Below are positions 11,735-22,340 of a DNA stretch of 64,000 nt, piece after piece (the first letter of the stretch is position 1; each line of letters opens with the position of its first letter). The notes below the pieces were generated by a model. The model had not been told where the DNA came from, searched no databases, and saw nothing but the letters and a program-made list of their open reading frames with translations. The stretch comes from Callorhinus ursinus (lineage: Eukaryota > Chordata > Mammalia > Carnivora > Otariidae): positions 16,244,182-16,308,181 of the forward strand of contig NW_020312827.1 of assembly GCF_003265705.1 (NCBI RefSeq). Direction: 5' to 3'. The translations under genes and the position numbers were made by a program.

Positions 11735-13540
11735 TTTTAAATTAGAAATGCCATCAATGATATTTTTCCATATTAGCAAATTAAAGTTGAAAAGCTGTTA
11801 TCATCTTTTCAAAAAATGAAATAAAAAACACTTGAGAAAATTGACAACACATTATTGATAAATTACCTTAGCCACCCAGGAATTGATGGATACTATATTA
11901 ATTTGACAAAAGAAAAACACTTAGTAATGGTGGAACAATTCCTTGTGAAATCAAGAAGGACACAATATTCTCTAGGTCACTACCTCTGTTTAACACTAAA
12001 TTGGAATCCTTAGCTAGTGCTGTAAGACAAGAAAAAGAAATAAATGTAATGGGAAAGACTCACATCATTCACTTATTCCCAGATGATATGTTTCACTACA
12101 TAAAGAATCCAAAGTGACTAAAAATATTATTCAAATTAATAAGTGTATGTTATAATAATTTAGAGAAATTGTGTATTTATATACCGGCAACTAAAAAGTA
12201 GAAAAGCTAATATAAAAAATGTCATTTATTACAGCAAAATATAAGGTATCTATGAATAGGTCTGGGAGAAACTGGACAAACGTATTGAGAGAATGATAAA
12301 ATCTTAATTTCTGCACTAAACCAGACATAAACAAACGTAAGTATTTACCATGAACAGGAAAATTCAGTATGGCAAAGATGAACGTTAGCAATTTGATCTG
12401 TATAGTTAATATGATTTTATTTTTTTAATTTTTTTAAGTTTTTTTTTTTATTTATTCATTTGACAGAGAGAGAGGGAACACAAGCAAGGGGAGTGGGAGA
12501 GGGAGAAGCAGGCTTCCCGCCGAGCAGGGAGCCCCATGTGGGGCTCGATCCCAGGACCCTGGGATCATGACCTGAGCCGAAGGCAGATGCTTAACGACTG
12601 AGCCACCCAGGCACCCCTAGTTAATACAATTTTAATCAAAATTCAAATTAATGGAACTTGATAAGCTATTCTAAAATGTAAATAGGATAGTTAAAAAGGA
12701 TAATTAAGGTAAGAGACAAAGGGACAGGAACAGAGCATGACGGGAAGGTAGAGCTTTTCCAGGTAGTTATGAATGCTTATTTTAAAGTTCTAGAAATTAG
12801 GTCTATATGAGAGTGGCAGAAGGATAGAAAAGTAGAAGAGTACAACAGAATAAAACTCCAGAAACAGAACCGCACATATATGGAGACTTGATATATGACA
12901 GAGTACTGTAGTTCAAAGGAAAAATAGGTGACCTTTTTAATAATTGGTGTGCTAATATAATTGGTCATCCAAAAGCAAATGAGTGAAATCAGATGTTTAT
13001 CATATACCAGACATAAAAATCAATTCCAGATGGTCAGAGCACTTAAATCTGAAAAGCAAATCTTAAAAAAAAAAGAAAAAGAAAAGAAAAAATTAATCAA
13101 AATATTTACATACATTTAGGGTAGAGTTGAAAGTTTTAAACATGATAGAACCAAAGTAAACTATAAACTGTAAAGGAAAATGCTGATGCAGTTGATTCCA
13201 TTAAAATTAAGTACTGCTCATCAAAAGAAACTTAAAGCAAATTGCAAAATCATGCCTATAGTGTGATACAGTGTGACATGGTTTTAGACAGTTACAACAT
13301 GCAAATCTATGCAATAAATTACTTAGGAACAGATTTATAGAATTATAAATTTATATATTTGCTAAAAATATTTAAAAAGCAAGGGAAATACCAACATATT
13401 TCAATGTAATATTCCTTTTGGGGGGAAAGGGTAGATGGCACATTTAAGAACATCTGTAGAACTTCTGAAAAATGTTATTAATGTTCAAACAAATGTCCAT
13501 TAAGTTTGGTGGTTATTATTCTAGGTATTTCATTTTAAAG
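11735..13540 (+). mobile_element. Ancient L1M ORF2 remnant, split by a SINE
   Basis: The left part (to 12419) shows L1 ORF2 reverse-transcriptase sequence: GTAAGACAAGAAAAAGAAATAAA, then TTCCCAGATGATATG, the degenerate counterpart of the catalytic F/YADD box. The right part (from about 12635) continues with the ORF2 C-terminal region (AGAATAAAACTCCAGAAACAGAACC; ACATATATGGAGACTTGATATATGACA) into 3' UTR-like sequence ending near AGGGAAATACCAACATATTTC. Many stops and indels; non-functional. The SINE at 12420 interrupts one element. Confidence 0.8.
12420..12617 (-). mobile_element. CAN-SINE inserted in L1M
   Basis: Minus-strand full-length copy ending GAGCCACCCAGGCACCCC. Flanks TAGTTAATATGATTTTA (12403-12419) and TAGTTAATACAATTTTA (12618-12634) form a 17-bp target-site duplication with two changes. 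The body has the CAAGCAAGGGGAGTGGGAGAG tail type, complement of CTCTCCCACTCCCCTTGCTTG. Confidence 0.97.
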
Positions 13541-13549
13541 TTTTTCTGG

Positions 13550-13559
13550 ATAACATATA

Positions 13560-13593
<34 letters not shown>

Positions 13594-13607
13594 CACACAC
13601 ATATATA
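13550..13607. repeat. (TA)n/(CA)n microsatellite
   Basis: A tract of alternating TA with CATATA interruptions and a short (CA)n, lying at the junction between the plus-strand L1M and a minus-strand L1M 3' end. Probably length-variable. Confidence 0.9.
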
Positions 13608-14115
13608 GAACTTTATTGTTTTATTGAATTATAAAATATATACTGTGAAACGCACACATCTTAAGGTTAGAGTCCAGTCAATTATGGCAATTGCTTATAC
13701 CTGTAAAATACACAACTATATTCATTTATAAAACATTTGCATCATTCTAGAAATATTCATTATTACTCTTCCCAGTCCATCACTGACCCCTCCAGGCAAC
13801 TGCTGTTCTGATTTCTTTCCCCATAAATTAGTTATGCCACTTCTAGAAATTCATATAAATGGAATCATATGTACTATTTTTTATCCTGGCTTTTTAAACT
13901 CAGGATAATGTTTTTGAGGTTCATTAATGTTGCATGTATCAGTTGTGTCTGCCCTTTATTTCGGAGTAGTATTCCATTGAAAGAATATGTAAACTATTTA
14001 TCTGGTCTCTTGTTAATGGATGTTTGGGTTGTTTCCATTTTGAGACTAATAGGCAAAAAGCTAATATAAACATATTTAACTTTATAAAATTGCCAGAGCA
14101 ACTTCCAAAGTGGTT
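13608..14115 (-). mobile_element. L1M ORF2 end / 3' UTR fragment
   Basis: Minus-strand L1M landmarks in order: TTTATTGAATTATAAAATATATACTG, CAGGCAACTGCTGTTCTGATTTC, TATAAATGGAATCATATG, GGATAATGTTTTTGAGGTTCATTAATG, GGAGTAGTATTCCATTG and GGATGTTTGGGTTGTTTCCATTTTGAG. The open frame at 13869-14069 is the non-coding complement of old ORF2 and is not a gene. Confidence 0.85.
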
Positions 14116-14149
14116 ACAGATACATATATACGCACTATAAATACTGGGT

Positions 14150-14700
14150 ATGAGGGAAAGAGAAAAATCAAAGATGACTTCAAGGTTTTAGGTATGACTA
14201 AGTGGAAAGATGAATTTGCCATTTACTCATCTGTAGAAGATTGGGGCAGGAAACATTTGTAAGGTTAACTTGAAATTCTTCAAAGACATTTGAGTAGAGC
14301 TCTCAAAGAGGCAGCTGGATATATGGATTTGGAGTTCAAAGGAGAGATCAAGGCAGGAGTTCCAGAGTCATTGTCATACTGACTTACGGATTCATTCATT
14401 CACAAAAATATATTTTACTGAGTGGGAACATATATGTGCTAAGCTCTTGTACATACACATGGACCATATCAGTAAAAATAAATAAATAAATAAAAATAAA
14501 AATAAAAAAAATAATAAATCCCTGCTTCTATGTAGTATATATTAGCTGATTATTTGTGGCCTCAGACACTAGATGAGAAAACTATATGGAGAAAGAAAGG
14601 GGATCAAGAACTGAGCCCAATGGCAATCCATTGATTAGAGATTTAGGAGATGAGAAAGAATAGCCAAGAATTTGAGAGGGGGAAAAAATGTCCTGAAAAA
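14150..14700 (-). mobile_element. L2 LINE fragment interrupted by a second L2 3' end
   Basis: The outer parts (14150-14375 and 14560-14700) fit the complement of L2 ORF2: CAAAGATGACTTCAAGGTTTTAGG; GGCAGCTGGATATATGGATTTGGAGTTCAAAGGAGAGATC; GAACTGAGCCCAATGGCA. Between them, about 14385-14540, TCATTCATTCACAAAAATATATTTTACTGAGTG is the complement of an L2 3' terminus, followed by an (AAATA)n stretch. The order suggests one L2 landed in another, or a rearrangement. Confidence 0.55.
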
Positions 14701-14999
14701 ACAACAGAAAATGCCAGAATGCTTTGTGTCCTGAAGTCAAGTAGGGTCAATTGCATTGTTGGCCTGTTTCAACAAATCTTCTTGTATTCATAGATTTTTC
14801 CATGGAACTTTGAAGTTACTCTGACTAAAAGGGTAGGCATATTTTTTTCCATGTCTTGGGTTTATTTGGCTGGTAGACTCAAGCAGGAAAGTCAGTTGGT
14901 CAGTTCCATCCTTAGCCTTTGAGAGGATTTGAATATTTGTTTGCACTCTTGTACATCTGCTTTTGTCAGAGGAACATGTTTGGACTGGCCTGCTTGTCC

Positions 15000-15253
15000 C
15001 TAGATAAGAAAAATGTGAAGTAGGGCTTCCCAGCCTCCATCTTTGCATGGCCCTTTTCCCTCTGTGTCTGTTTCCTCTCTCCTTATAAAGACATCAGTCC
15101 TTGTATTCAGGACATACTCTAAGTCCAGCGATATCATCTTGAGATCATTAAATTGGTTACAGCAACAAAGACCCTATTTCCAAATAAAATCACATACACT
15201 AAAACCTGGATATATCTTTTCAGGGGATACAATTCTATTTACTACAATGTGTT
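15000..15253 (-). mobile_element. Old MaLR-like LTR fragment
   Basis: Contains TCTCCTTATAAAGACATCAGTC, CTTGAGATCATTAAATTGGTTACAGCAACAAAGACCC and TTTCCAAATAAAATCACAT. This is the complement of the LTR family whose plus-strand copy lies at 62398-62806 (matching CTTATAAAA, 'taatcaagttaa', 'gagataaggtctt'). Only the 5' half of the LTR is recognisable; 14700-15000 is unassigned. Confidence 0.55.
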
Positions 15254-15264
15254 AAGGGTATTGT

Positions 15265-15376
15265 GTTTCTGCCCACTTAAATATACTTTTCTTGAGGAAA
15301 GGAACCATATTTATCCATGTTTCAGCATCAAGTGTCCAGCAAAATTCCTGGGAATCAATAAATATTTGCTGAAACA
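15265..15376 (+). mobile_element. L2 3' end
   Basis: TTTCTTGAGGAAAGGAACCATATTT ... GGGAATCAATAAATATTTGCTGAA follows the L2 3' terminus (ctccttgagggcagggac ... ctcaataaatatttgttgaa). Short but collinear. Confidence 0.65.
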
Positions 15377-16604
15377 ATGTTCTACAGTGTTTTATTCAAG
15401 GACATGATAACTATTTCTCTTATTAGTCATAGCTTATATTTTAATAATCAAGAATGTTATTATTATCATGAATTTACTACTTAAATCCTTTGTCTTAAAA
15501 TTACTTGGATAGTCTTCTGCCATCTTGTTCTGAAGCAGTTTTTTCCACCTCTCTCATCCTCAATCTTTTGAAGCACACATTAAAAATAAAAAAATCTTAT
15601 CAAAGTCAGAATATGGTCTTCAATATGAAAGGAAATAATAAATCAAAATAATTACCTAAAATTTCTGATAATGATTTGGCCTTTTATTTCAACTGTAATC
15701 ATCAATTTTACAAAAAAACAACCATCATGGTGTCTCTTTTCATTAAAGTTCCTTTGTCCTAAAGCATATTGCTTCATGTGCTCTATTGATTTATTTCCTC
15801 TCTCTTCTGCAAAGTTCTGTTTCTTTTCAGAAAAGATAATAGTGAGTTTTCTGTGACACACTGTTCCTGTTTTTTAGGTAATTATTCTGTCTGGAAAAAA
15901 TATATATTATAATAGATTTTTACAAAAGAGCTATTCAACACAATGTATTTTACTATGGAAATCAACCATCTCAGGAAAATGGGAGAACTTAAGGCAGAAA
16001 TGAACCCTTCTCTATCTACCTAGTTCTTTCTCTGCTACATTTTGGGAAACCTAGCACATAAAACCAATTAAGAAAAAAAATGGAACAAAGGTGTATGAGG
16101 GAAATTTTTCAGTCTACCACAAGTGAAGCAAAATGAGAAGTATTCAAATTAATAAATTACATCCACTATTATAATGTATGATTATCTTTCGTCTAAATTA
16201 AACTATATGACAAGAGTGAGCTAGAAATATGTTTCATCAGCATAAAGCAAGGCAAATGTAAAATAACAATTAAAAAAACAATTATTTTTCCATTCCAGAT
16301 ATAATTTTCTTTCAATTCAGTTTAAGTACCCACTAAATTCCAAACCTAAAAGTCCTGCCTAAAATGAGGACGTTTATATAATTCATACATATACATATAT
16401 ATGTGTATATATATTCATACTAACTTTAAAGATTATGTATTGCTTAAGTTTTTTAAAGATTTTTTTTTCACAGAGGAAAAAAATAAACATTAAAGACAAC
16501 ACTGGCCAGGTCCTCCCTGTTTTAAAAACTATTATTGTAGATAATAGGTTATAATTTGTAATTTGAAGTGTATAATGCATGGGTTAATAGTAAATAAATA
16601 TTCT
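15377..16604. other. AT-rich intergenic sequence
   Basis: No named repeat or exon. A (TA)n/(CATA)n tract lies at about 16385-16415. Overlapping open frames on opposite strands at 15652-15861 and 15671-15856 show that both are chance. Confidence 0.5.
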
Positions 16605-17850
16605 GATTTTATTTAAAAATATTTTAAGATAATTACAGACTCACAAGAAGTTACAAAAATAGCACAGTGAGTTTCTGTGTACCCTTCATTCAGTTTCTCC
16701 AATGATAATTCTCATATAACCACAGTACATTGCCAAAACCAAGAGACTGGCATTTGTACAATATTATTGATTATACTACAGACCTAATTTTGATTTTACC
16801 ACTTTTCAAATGAAAACTCGTTTTGGTGTATAAATCAGAAATTTTATCACATGTGTGGTTTTGTGTAACCACACTTAATCAGGATATGAACCTGGTCCAT
16901 CATCACCTTCCATGGACCTTCCAAGGTCCATGAAGCACCTTCATGCCATCCCCGTATAAGCCTATAGAAAAACACCCTCCTCTACCCAAACCCCTGTTAA
17001 CCACTGATCTATTCTCTATCACTAAAATTTTAATTCAAAACTGTTATATAAATTAAATCATGTAGTAAACCACCTTCTCTGTGTGTCTGTTTCACTCAGT
17101 GAAATTTCTTGAGATCCAGCCCAGTCGTGGGTATCAATAGTTTGCTCCTTTTATTCCTGAGTTCTGTTCCATTGTATGAATACATGACAGCTTGTTTCAC
17201 CCATTGAAGGACATTTGGCTTGCTTCCAGTTTGGGCCTATTACAACTAAAACTATAAAAAACATTCATGTCCAGGTTTTGTGTGGACATAAATTTTCATT
17301 TCTCTAGAGTAAGTACTCAGGAGTGTGATTGCTGGGTTGTATGTTAGCTTTCTAAGAAAACGTCAAGCATTTTTCCTATCAAATTGCATGTTTAGCTTTT
17401 TAGGATACTGCCAAATAACTGTACCATTTTACATGCCCACCAGCAATGTATGAGATCACACATCCATACCAGCAGTCAATATTGTCTATATTTCTTATTT
17501 TAACCAAATGATATACACTTTGTGGCATCTCATCCTATCTTTAATTTGTATTTCAAGAATGGTTAATGATGTTGAAATATTTTCATGTGCTTAGTTTTCA
17601 TCCATACATCCTCAATGGTAAAGGGTGTTTTTAGGTCTTTTTCTTTTCTTTCTTCCCCCGTCCCCGCAATTTTCTTACTGTTGACCCACTTTATGTATTT
17701 TAAATTGAAGTACATTGTCAGATACATGACTTACAAATCTTTCCTCCCATATTGTAGCTTGTATTTTATGACTCTTAAAAGTTTTTTGCAGAGCAAAGTG
17801 TTGTTATTTCTCAGTTATTTCTACCAAATACATAGAACATTAATGTAGAT
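16605..17850 (-). mobile_element. L1M 3' portion, 1.2 kb
   Basis: The longest minus-strand L1M piece. It runs from 3' UTR (AATTACAGACTCACAAGAAGTTACAAAAATAGCACAG) through the ORF2 end (TTCTGTTCCATTGTATGAATAC, GGACATTTGGCTTGCTTCCAGTTTGG, GTGATTGCTGGGTTGTATG, ACATGCCCACCAGCAATGTATGAG). It ends near AAGTTTTTTGCAGAGC. Disabled by many substitutions and indels. A perfect short palindrome at 16911-16932 lies within it. Confidence 0.88.
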
Positions 17851-17924
17851 GCTTGACTTAGAAAATGTCCTCATTTACATGAGGATTGAAGACTTACGGC
17901 ATAGTAAAATGATTAGTGAATCCA

Positions 17925-18125
17925 TAATAAGGGAGTGGTACAACATTGAAGCTATCAGCACATCACCTGGGCAAATTAGTTAACTTCCCAATGTCTCAGT
18001 TTAGTCATCTGTAAAATGGGGAGAGTGGCAATATCTATTCTGGATATGTTGTGAGGATTGCATATGTTAGCATTTAGAAAAGTGCCTAGCATGAAGAAGT
18101 GCTACATAAAAAATAATGGCTATAA
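17925..18125 (+). mobile_element. MIR SINE
   Basis: A good match to the MIR 3' two-thirds: CACCTGGGCAAATTAGTTAACTTCCCAATGTCTCAGTTTAGTCATCTGTAAAATGGGGAGAGTGG, then TTGTGAGGATTGCATATG and AAAGTGCCTAGCATGAAG. This is the best preserved MIR in the window. Confidence 0.9.
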
Positions 18126-18305
18126 TTATTCTTTCAAATCATCATATTAATGTGCCACATTTATTTGCCACAATATTTCATGGTCCTCACCTGTTTTCCA
18201 TGTCTTCTATCAAGAGGATCATAGCATTATTGGAACCTATTGCATTACGTTGCTTTAACAGAGAATGAGTTTGAGGATAGAAAATGTATTTTACCAGGGT
18301 TGTGG

Positions 18306-18335
18306 TAAAAAAAAAAAAAAAAGAAAGAAAGAATC
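18306..18335. repeat. A-run with (GAAA)n
   Basis: An A-rich simple repeat followed by three GAAA units, possibly the relic tail of an unrecognised retroposon. Confidence 0.8.
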
Positions 18336-18439
18336 TTAAGGCCAGCCTTTTATATATAATTTTGCATCTAGATCCTACCCAATATTCATGTACTACACTA
18401 ACAAGAGTTAGAATAGACAGGCAAGGTTGGGGATGGAAG

Positions 18440-18575
18440 ACCACAGAACTGATGGTCAGAGACGATGGACTGATGCTGGCACCTGCCTCCAGGCACTGTG
18501 GGACTTTGCTAAGTGACTTACCATAACATGCCTCTGAGCCCATATCTTTATACTTGAAACAATAATGAAGTAAGG
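18440..18575 (+). mobile_element. Probable MIR fragment
   Basis: GGGACTTTGCTAAGTGACTTACC followed by GCCTCTGAGCCC and a '...tatctttatacttg' stretch resembles the MIR core (tgaccttgggcaagtcacttaacc...ctgagcctcagtttcctcatctg) but is strongly decayed. Confidence 0.45.
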
Positions 18576-19069
18576 CAGCAAAAAATAACACAATAAGAAC
18601 TGAGATCCAGTCGGATACACATCTCTCTAAAGTTTTCTATATCTCTATAATAAATAATAATAAGTGGTTCCAAGTTTGCAGGGCAATGAATTTATATAAT
18701 TTTGGGGCTCTCTTTATAGACATGCAACACAAAGACCAATACCTGTACAGATGGTGACTGATGCACAGGGCACGGAGAGGGAAAAAACTAAATAAGAAAG
18801 GGGTAGGACTAGGTATCCCAACTAAAAGGCACCTCAAACATTATTGACAATTCCTAATACCAGAAGGAAGATTACTGGTATGTAGAATTACCCGCAGTAA
18901 TTTGAATGACAGACTACTCAGGAATTTTAGTCTTGGAACAATTGGTAAAACATAGAAGCTTTGGGCATAAAGAGGGTGGCTTAGTGTCCAGAGCAGGAAC
19001 ACACTTACTTGCAGACTGCATTGCCTATTTCAACAATCTGTCTCACCTAGGCTGCCTACCAAGACAGGG
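18576..19069. other. Intergenic sequence, no gene seen
   Basis: No repeat family recognised. A 119-codon plus-strand open frame starts at 18906 and continues into the next segment, but it has no domain and overlaps a repeat-like stretch, so I leave it uncalled. Confidence 0.4.
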
Positions 19070-19245
19070 CAGACTTCATGGGCATGGGACTTGTGTAGCC
19101 ACAGGGAAACCCCTGCTCAGAAAGCTTCCACACTTGGTTTTATGCTCTGCTGCCATTGTCTTAAAATTCTTAATAATTTTCAAAAAAGACAAACTATGTT
19201 TTCATTTTGCCCTGGTCTCTGCAAACTATGTAGCTCATTCTATCT
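19070..19245 (+). repeat. Unassigned old interspersed repeat
   Basis: CTTAAAATTCTTAATAATTTTC followed by TTTTCATTTTGCCCTGG and GCAAACTATGTAGCT matches a pattern I recognise as common in mammalian genomes. I cannot name the family. Confidence 0.35.
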
Positions 19246-19489
19246 CTAGGAGTATGAACTGCTAGACAGGGTTGACAATTTTCAGTTATTTTGATAGAGA
19301 TTCATTGCACCAACTGATGCAAATATAATAATGAAAAAAATCCTCTTTTTTTTTTTTTAAAGCTGCCCAATGGTTTTTAATTTGGATACTCTTGAGTAAA
19401 TTTACTGACTTTGCAATCAGCATAGTGGCCTTGTGTTAATATTTTAGAAGACCTCAAACGCAAAGCATGGAGGATGATGACAAAATAAC

Positions 19490-19529
19490 ATTTTCTTTTC
19501 TTTTCTTTTTCTTTTTTTTTTTTTTTTTT
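19490..19529. repeat. (CTTTT)n / T-run
   Basis: Pyrimidine simple repeat: several TTTTC units followed by a long T-run. The sequence after it (19530-19740) is not a SINE I can recognise. Confidence 0.85.
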
Positions 19530-19904
19530 GCATCTAAGCCATACAAGTTCTCTACTAGCAACCTCAAGTGAAATCCCTTTAAATGGCCCCTCTATTAATA
19601 ACTTACTTGTAACACATGCAGTATGGGGCTGGGTGATGCCATCGTTTATTTCTCCAGCGCATGCTGGGCTGCTGGGATTTCTCTTCCAGATTGCTCATAA
19701 GATCTCAAGAAACCTATGTTGCAAGTTGTGTACCCTTTAGTTTAATTCAGCCCAGATTTGTGGGGGGTACGAAGGTGTATCCACAGTGAGACTAAAATTT
19801 TCACAATTTTAGTCAAAATTTTCCCAGCCACAAACCTTAAAGGCAAAAACAACAATACAGGGAAAGTGGAAACAAATAAAACAAGGCACATGGAGCCTAT
19901 AGCC
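19530..19904. other. Intergenic sequence with a perfect hairpin
   Basis: Unassigned sequence. Overlapping open frames on both strands (19742-19954 minus, 19758-19976 plus) argue against coding. A perfect inverted repeat lies at 19790-19814 (GACTAAAATT, 5-base spacer, AATTTTAGTC). Confidence 0.5.
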
Positions 19905-20025
19905 TTGCAGGAGTCGCTAAGAGTCCCTGCATCTTGGTTTTGCCATCTATGCATTGAAAATGTCTCTGATCTGTGACAGGATTGTCATAAAAATTAAGGA
20001 TAAATCAATAAAATGTTTAGTACTC
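19905..20025 (+). mobile_element. Probable MIR fragment
   Basis: 'TTTGCCATCTATGCATTGAAAATGTCTCTGATC' then AGGATTGTCATAAAAATTAAGGATAAATCAATAAAATGTTTAGTAC follows the MIR 3' portion (catctgtaaaatggg...aggattgttgtgaggattaaatgag...aaagtgcttagcac). Degenerate. Confidence 0.5.
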
Positions 20026-20841
20026 GGGCAAATCGATAAAACGATTTTTTCTCAGCTTGTTTGTTTTACTTTTTACTGTCATATCAAAATCAGCTGAATT
20101 AGGTGTTCACTAATCCTTCCAATTTATTTTGTGATCCCAGATCATTCTATACCTCCAATGCCTAGTAGATGGGACAGAGAGGGTGTTAAGATACTCGACA
20201 CAAATAGGTATAGAAACAGTTTTACATAAATGGTACTTTTTAAGGACAGAAAGGAAAATACACACACATTAGAAGAATGTGACAAACGTACTTTAAAGAG
20301 ATACTTTTCAAAGTGCGGAAGATACTTTTCAAATAACTTTTTTGGTCTATCCCTACCTAAAATATCCATTTTATCTTCAAAATTGATTATTTCCCATAGT
20401 TCATAATTATTTTGTTTTTAAATAATTGTCCATTTTTCCAGTTTTTTTTTCTAGTATCCAGTTTAATGACAAACCAATCTGATCCCATTACCACTTCCCT
20501 TCCTTTGTAGGTAAATTATCTTAAGACAATTTCATTATAGATTTCACTATACATAGCCTCAGTTTATAGAACTCCCTCTATGTGTAGCTCTGTCAACATT
20601 CATTCTATTTGTTCTTTATTGGGTCCTTTGGATCTGAATGCGTTTTGCCTTACTTCAGCTCTGTAACTTTTTAAAAAATATTTCCTTGATTATTTCCTTC
20701 TCCCTCACTTTTTTTGTGTGTGGAATTTCCTTGACTAGGGTTTTAGCTACCCCATGGTTCCTTTTACTTTTCAGATATCCTCAATTTCATTTTCAGCACA
20801 TCTATCTTTTTCCTATATTTTTACCCATCAGAAGATTTTTC
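20026..20841. other. Intergenic sequence, no gene seen
   Basis: T-rich. The stretch from about 20430 to the SINE, and its continuation after 21045, looks like one old sequence split by the SINE, but I cannot assign a family. Confidence 0.45.
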
Positions 20842-21027
20842 TTTTCTTTTCTTTTCTTTATTTATTTGTCAGAGAGAGAGAGAGCATATGTAGGCAGAGC
20901 AGCAGACAGAGGGAGAAGCAGACTCCCCACTGAGAAAGGAGCTTGACTCAGGACTCAATCCCAGGACCCCAGGATCATGACCTAAGCCTAAGGCAGCTGC
21001 TTTAGCCACTGAGCCGCCCAGGTGTCC
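20842..21027 (-). mobile_element. CAN-SINE, perfect 17-bp TSD
   Basis: Minus-strand copy with a (TTTTC)n-TTTATTTATTTGTC tail complement, CCCAGGACCCCAGGATCATGACC and GAGCCGCCCAGGTGTCC at the head. CCATCAGAAGATTTTTC at 20825-20841 recurs exactly at 21028-21044. Several body substitutions suggest moderate age. Confidence 0.97.
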
Positions 21028-21044
21028 CCATCAGAAGATTTTTC

Positions 21045-22079
21045 AATCTCTAATTGCTTCTCTTTCTAATTTGTCAACTTTTGTTTTATTGCTTGAATAT
21101 ACTCCTCTGAACATATTGATCAGAATGTGTGTAGATTTTCTAGCTTTTGCTTTTATTTGTCCTGTTTTCTTCGTTTGTGGTCCTTTATGCTAGTCTAGAT
21201 TTTTTTCTTTTGCGTGGATTTTCTTCAAATGGATGTTGTTCTTTGGATGTCCTTTTGTATTTATCTTTGACAGCCCCAGTTGATTAGACTGATGCTGGAT
21301 ATGCTCTGCTATTATATAATCAAGATCATGTCCACAGCTGGTTCCTCTCTAATGGGAGGGCTGGCTGCAAGCAAGACAGGTCCTGGGCAGAAGGTGGTGG
21401 CTGTTAAGTATCACTACAGATTCTGAGGCCTGGGAAGAGCTAGGGCCTCTTGGATGTTCTAGAAGGAAGCAAAGCAACTGGAGAAATCCCCGCTATTTCT
21501 GGAAAGATCAAATATTTTGATATTTTTATTGTTGTTCAGTCCCTTTCTCAGGACCCAGGGGTTAAATGCCAGGTGATCAAGACTCTCAGTGAGGAGCAAA
21601 GACATACTCAGGATGAGGGAGTGGTGTGAGAACTGAGCCACAGGCAGCTCCTCAGGCATTGTGCCTGGTCTGTGTTCCAACACCTGCTTCCACTTTTAAC
21701 AGCAGCCAGTGTTGCTGCTGGGGTCTCTGTAAATGAATGCTACAAAAACACTCCCAACTCCACCACAGGGATCTTTCCCCTCCTGCAGGGCTTCCTCGCC
21801 TCTCTTTTATTTATGAATATTCTCCCTCACACTTCTTATTCTGCAGAAACCCAGTAAATGCTTCTGACCACCAATGAGCCCGTTCCCATACCTGCTCAAA
21901 GCAAGCAAGGTCTCCTCACTGTTGCAAATGAGTACATGGTCAGGGATCTCATTGCAAACTCGTGGGTGGAGTGTGACAATACATGGGTTTACTTTCCCTG
22001 TTTAGCAGAAGTCTGTGAATATTTTTTCCTGATATTCATTACCTTCAAACCCTATAAGTAGACATTATGTCACTATTAT
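21045..22079. other. Intergenic sequence, no gene seen
   Basis: Continuation of the unassigned sequence split by the SINE. Adjacent open frames at 21672-21857 and 21858-22061 have no domain, and I see no splice-site framework for an exon. Confidence 0.45.
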
Positions 22080-22340
22080 TTGACATTTGCTGCCCTGCGA
22101 TGAAATAAGCACACAAGTATATAATTAATTAACTGTGATACATAAGATGATAGCAGTTGAGAGTTTGAGAAAATAATGTTCAAGGTAGATTTCCTGAAAA
22201 GAGGAGATGCTTCAACTACATCTGGAAAGATAAGCTTATCAGAAGATGAGGTAACAGAGAGGTAAAGGAAGGGAGAGGAAACAGTATTTGCCAAAGTGGG
22301 GGTGTGTGAAGTATTATGAAATGTTATGGAGGTGGTAATA
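22080..22340 (-). mobile_element. L2 3' region fragment
   Basis: AGGTAGATTTCCTGAAAAGAGGAGATGCTTCAACTACATCTGG ... GGAAGGGAGAGGAAACAGTATTTGCCAAAG matches the complement of the L2 segment that reads 'ctttgcacttgctgttccctctgcctgg ... ctcagctcaaatgtcacctcctcag'. Confidence 0.55.

Noticed and set aside
18187..18591. 134-codon minus-strand open frame
   Set aside because: It crosses the (GAAA)n/A-run and a MIR-like segment and has no domain.
18906..19265. 119-codon open frame, one of the longest on the plus strand
   Set aside because: No recognised domain or signal, it overlaps a stretch resembling a common mammalian repeat, and there is no visible exon or promoter framework. Length is within chance for AT-rich DNA of this size.
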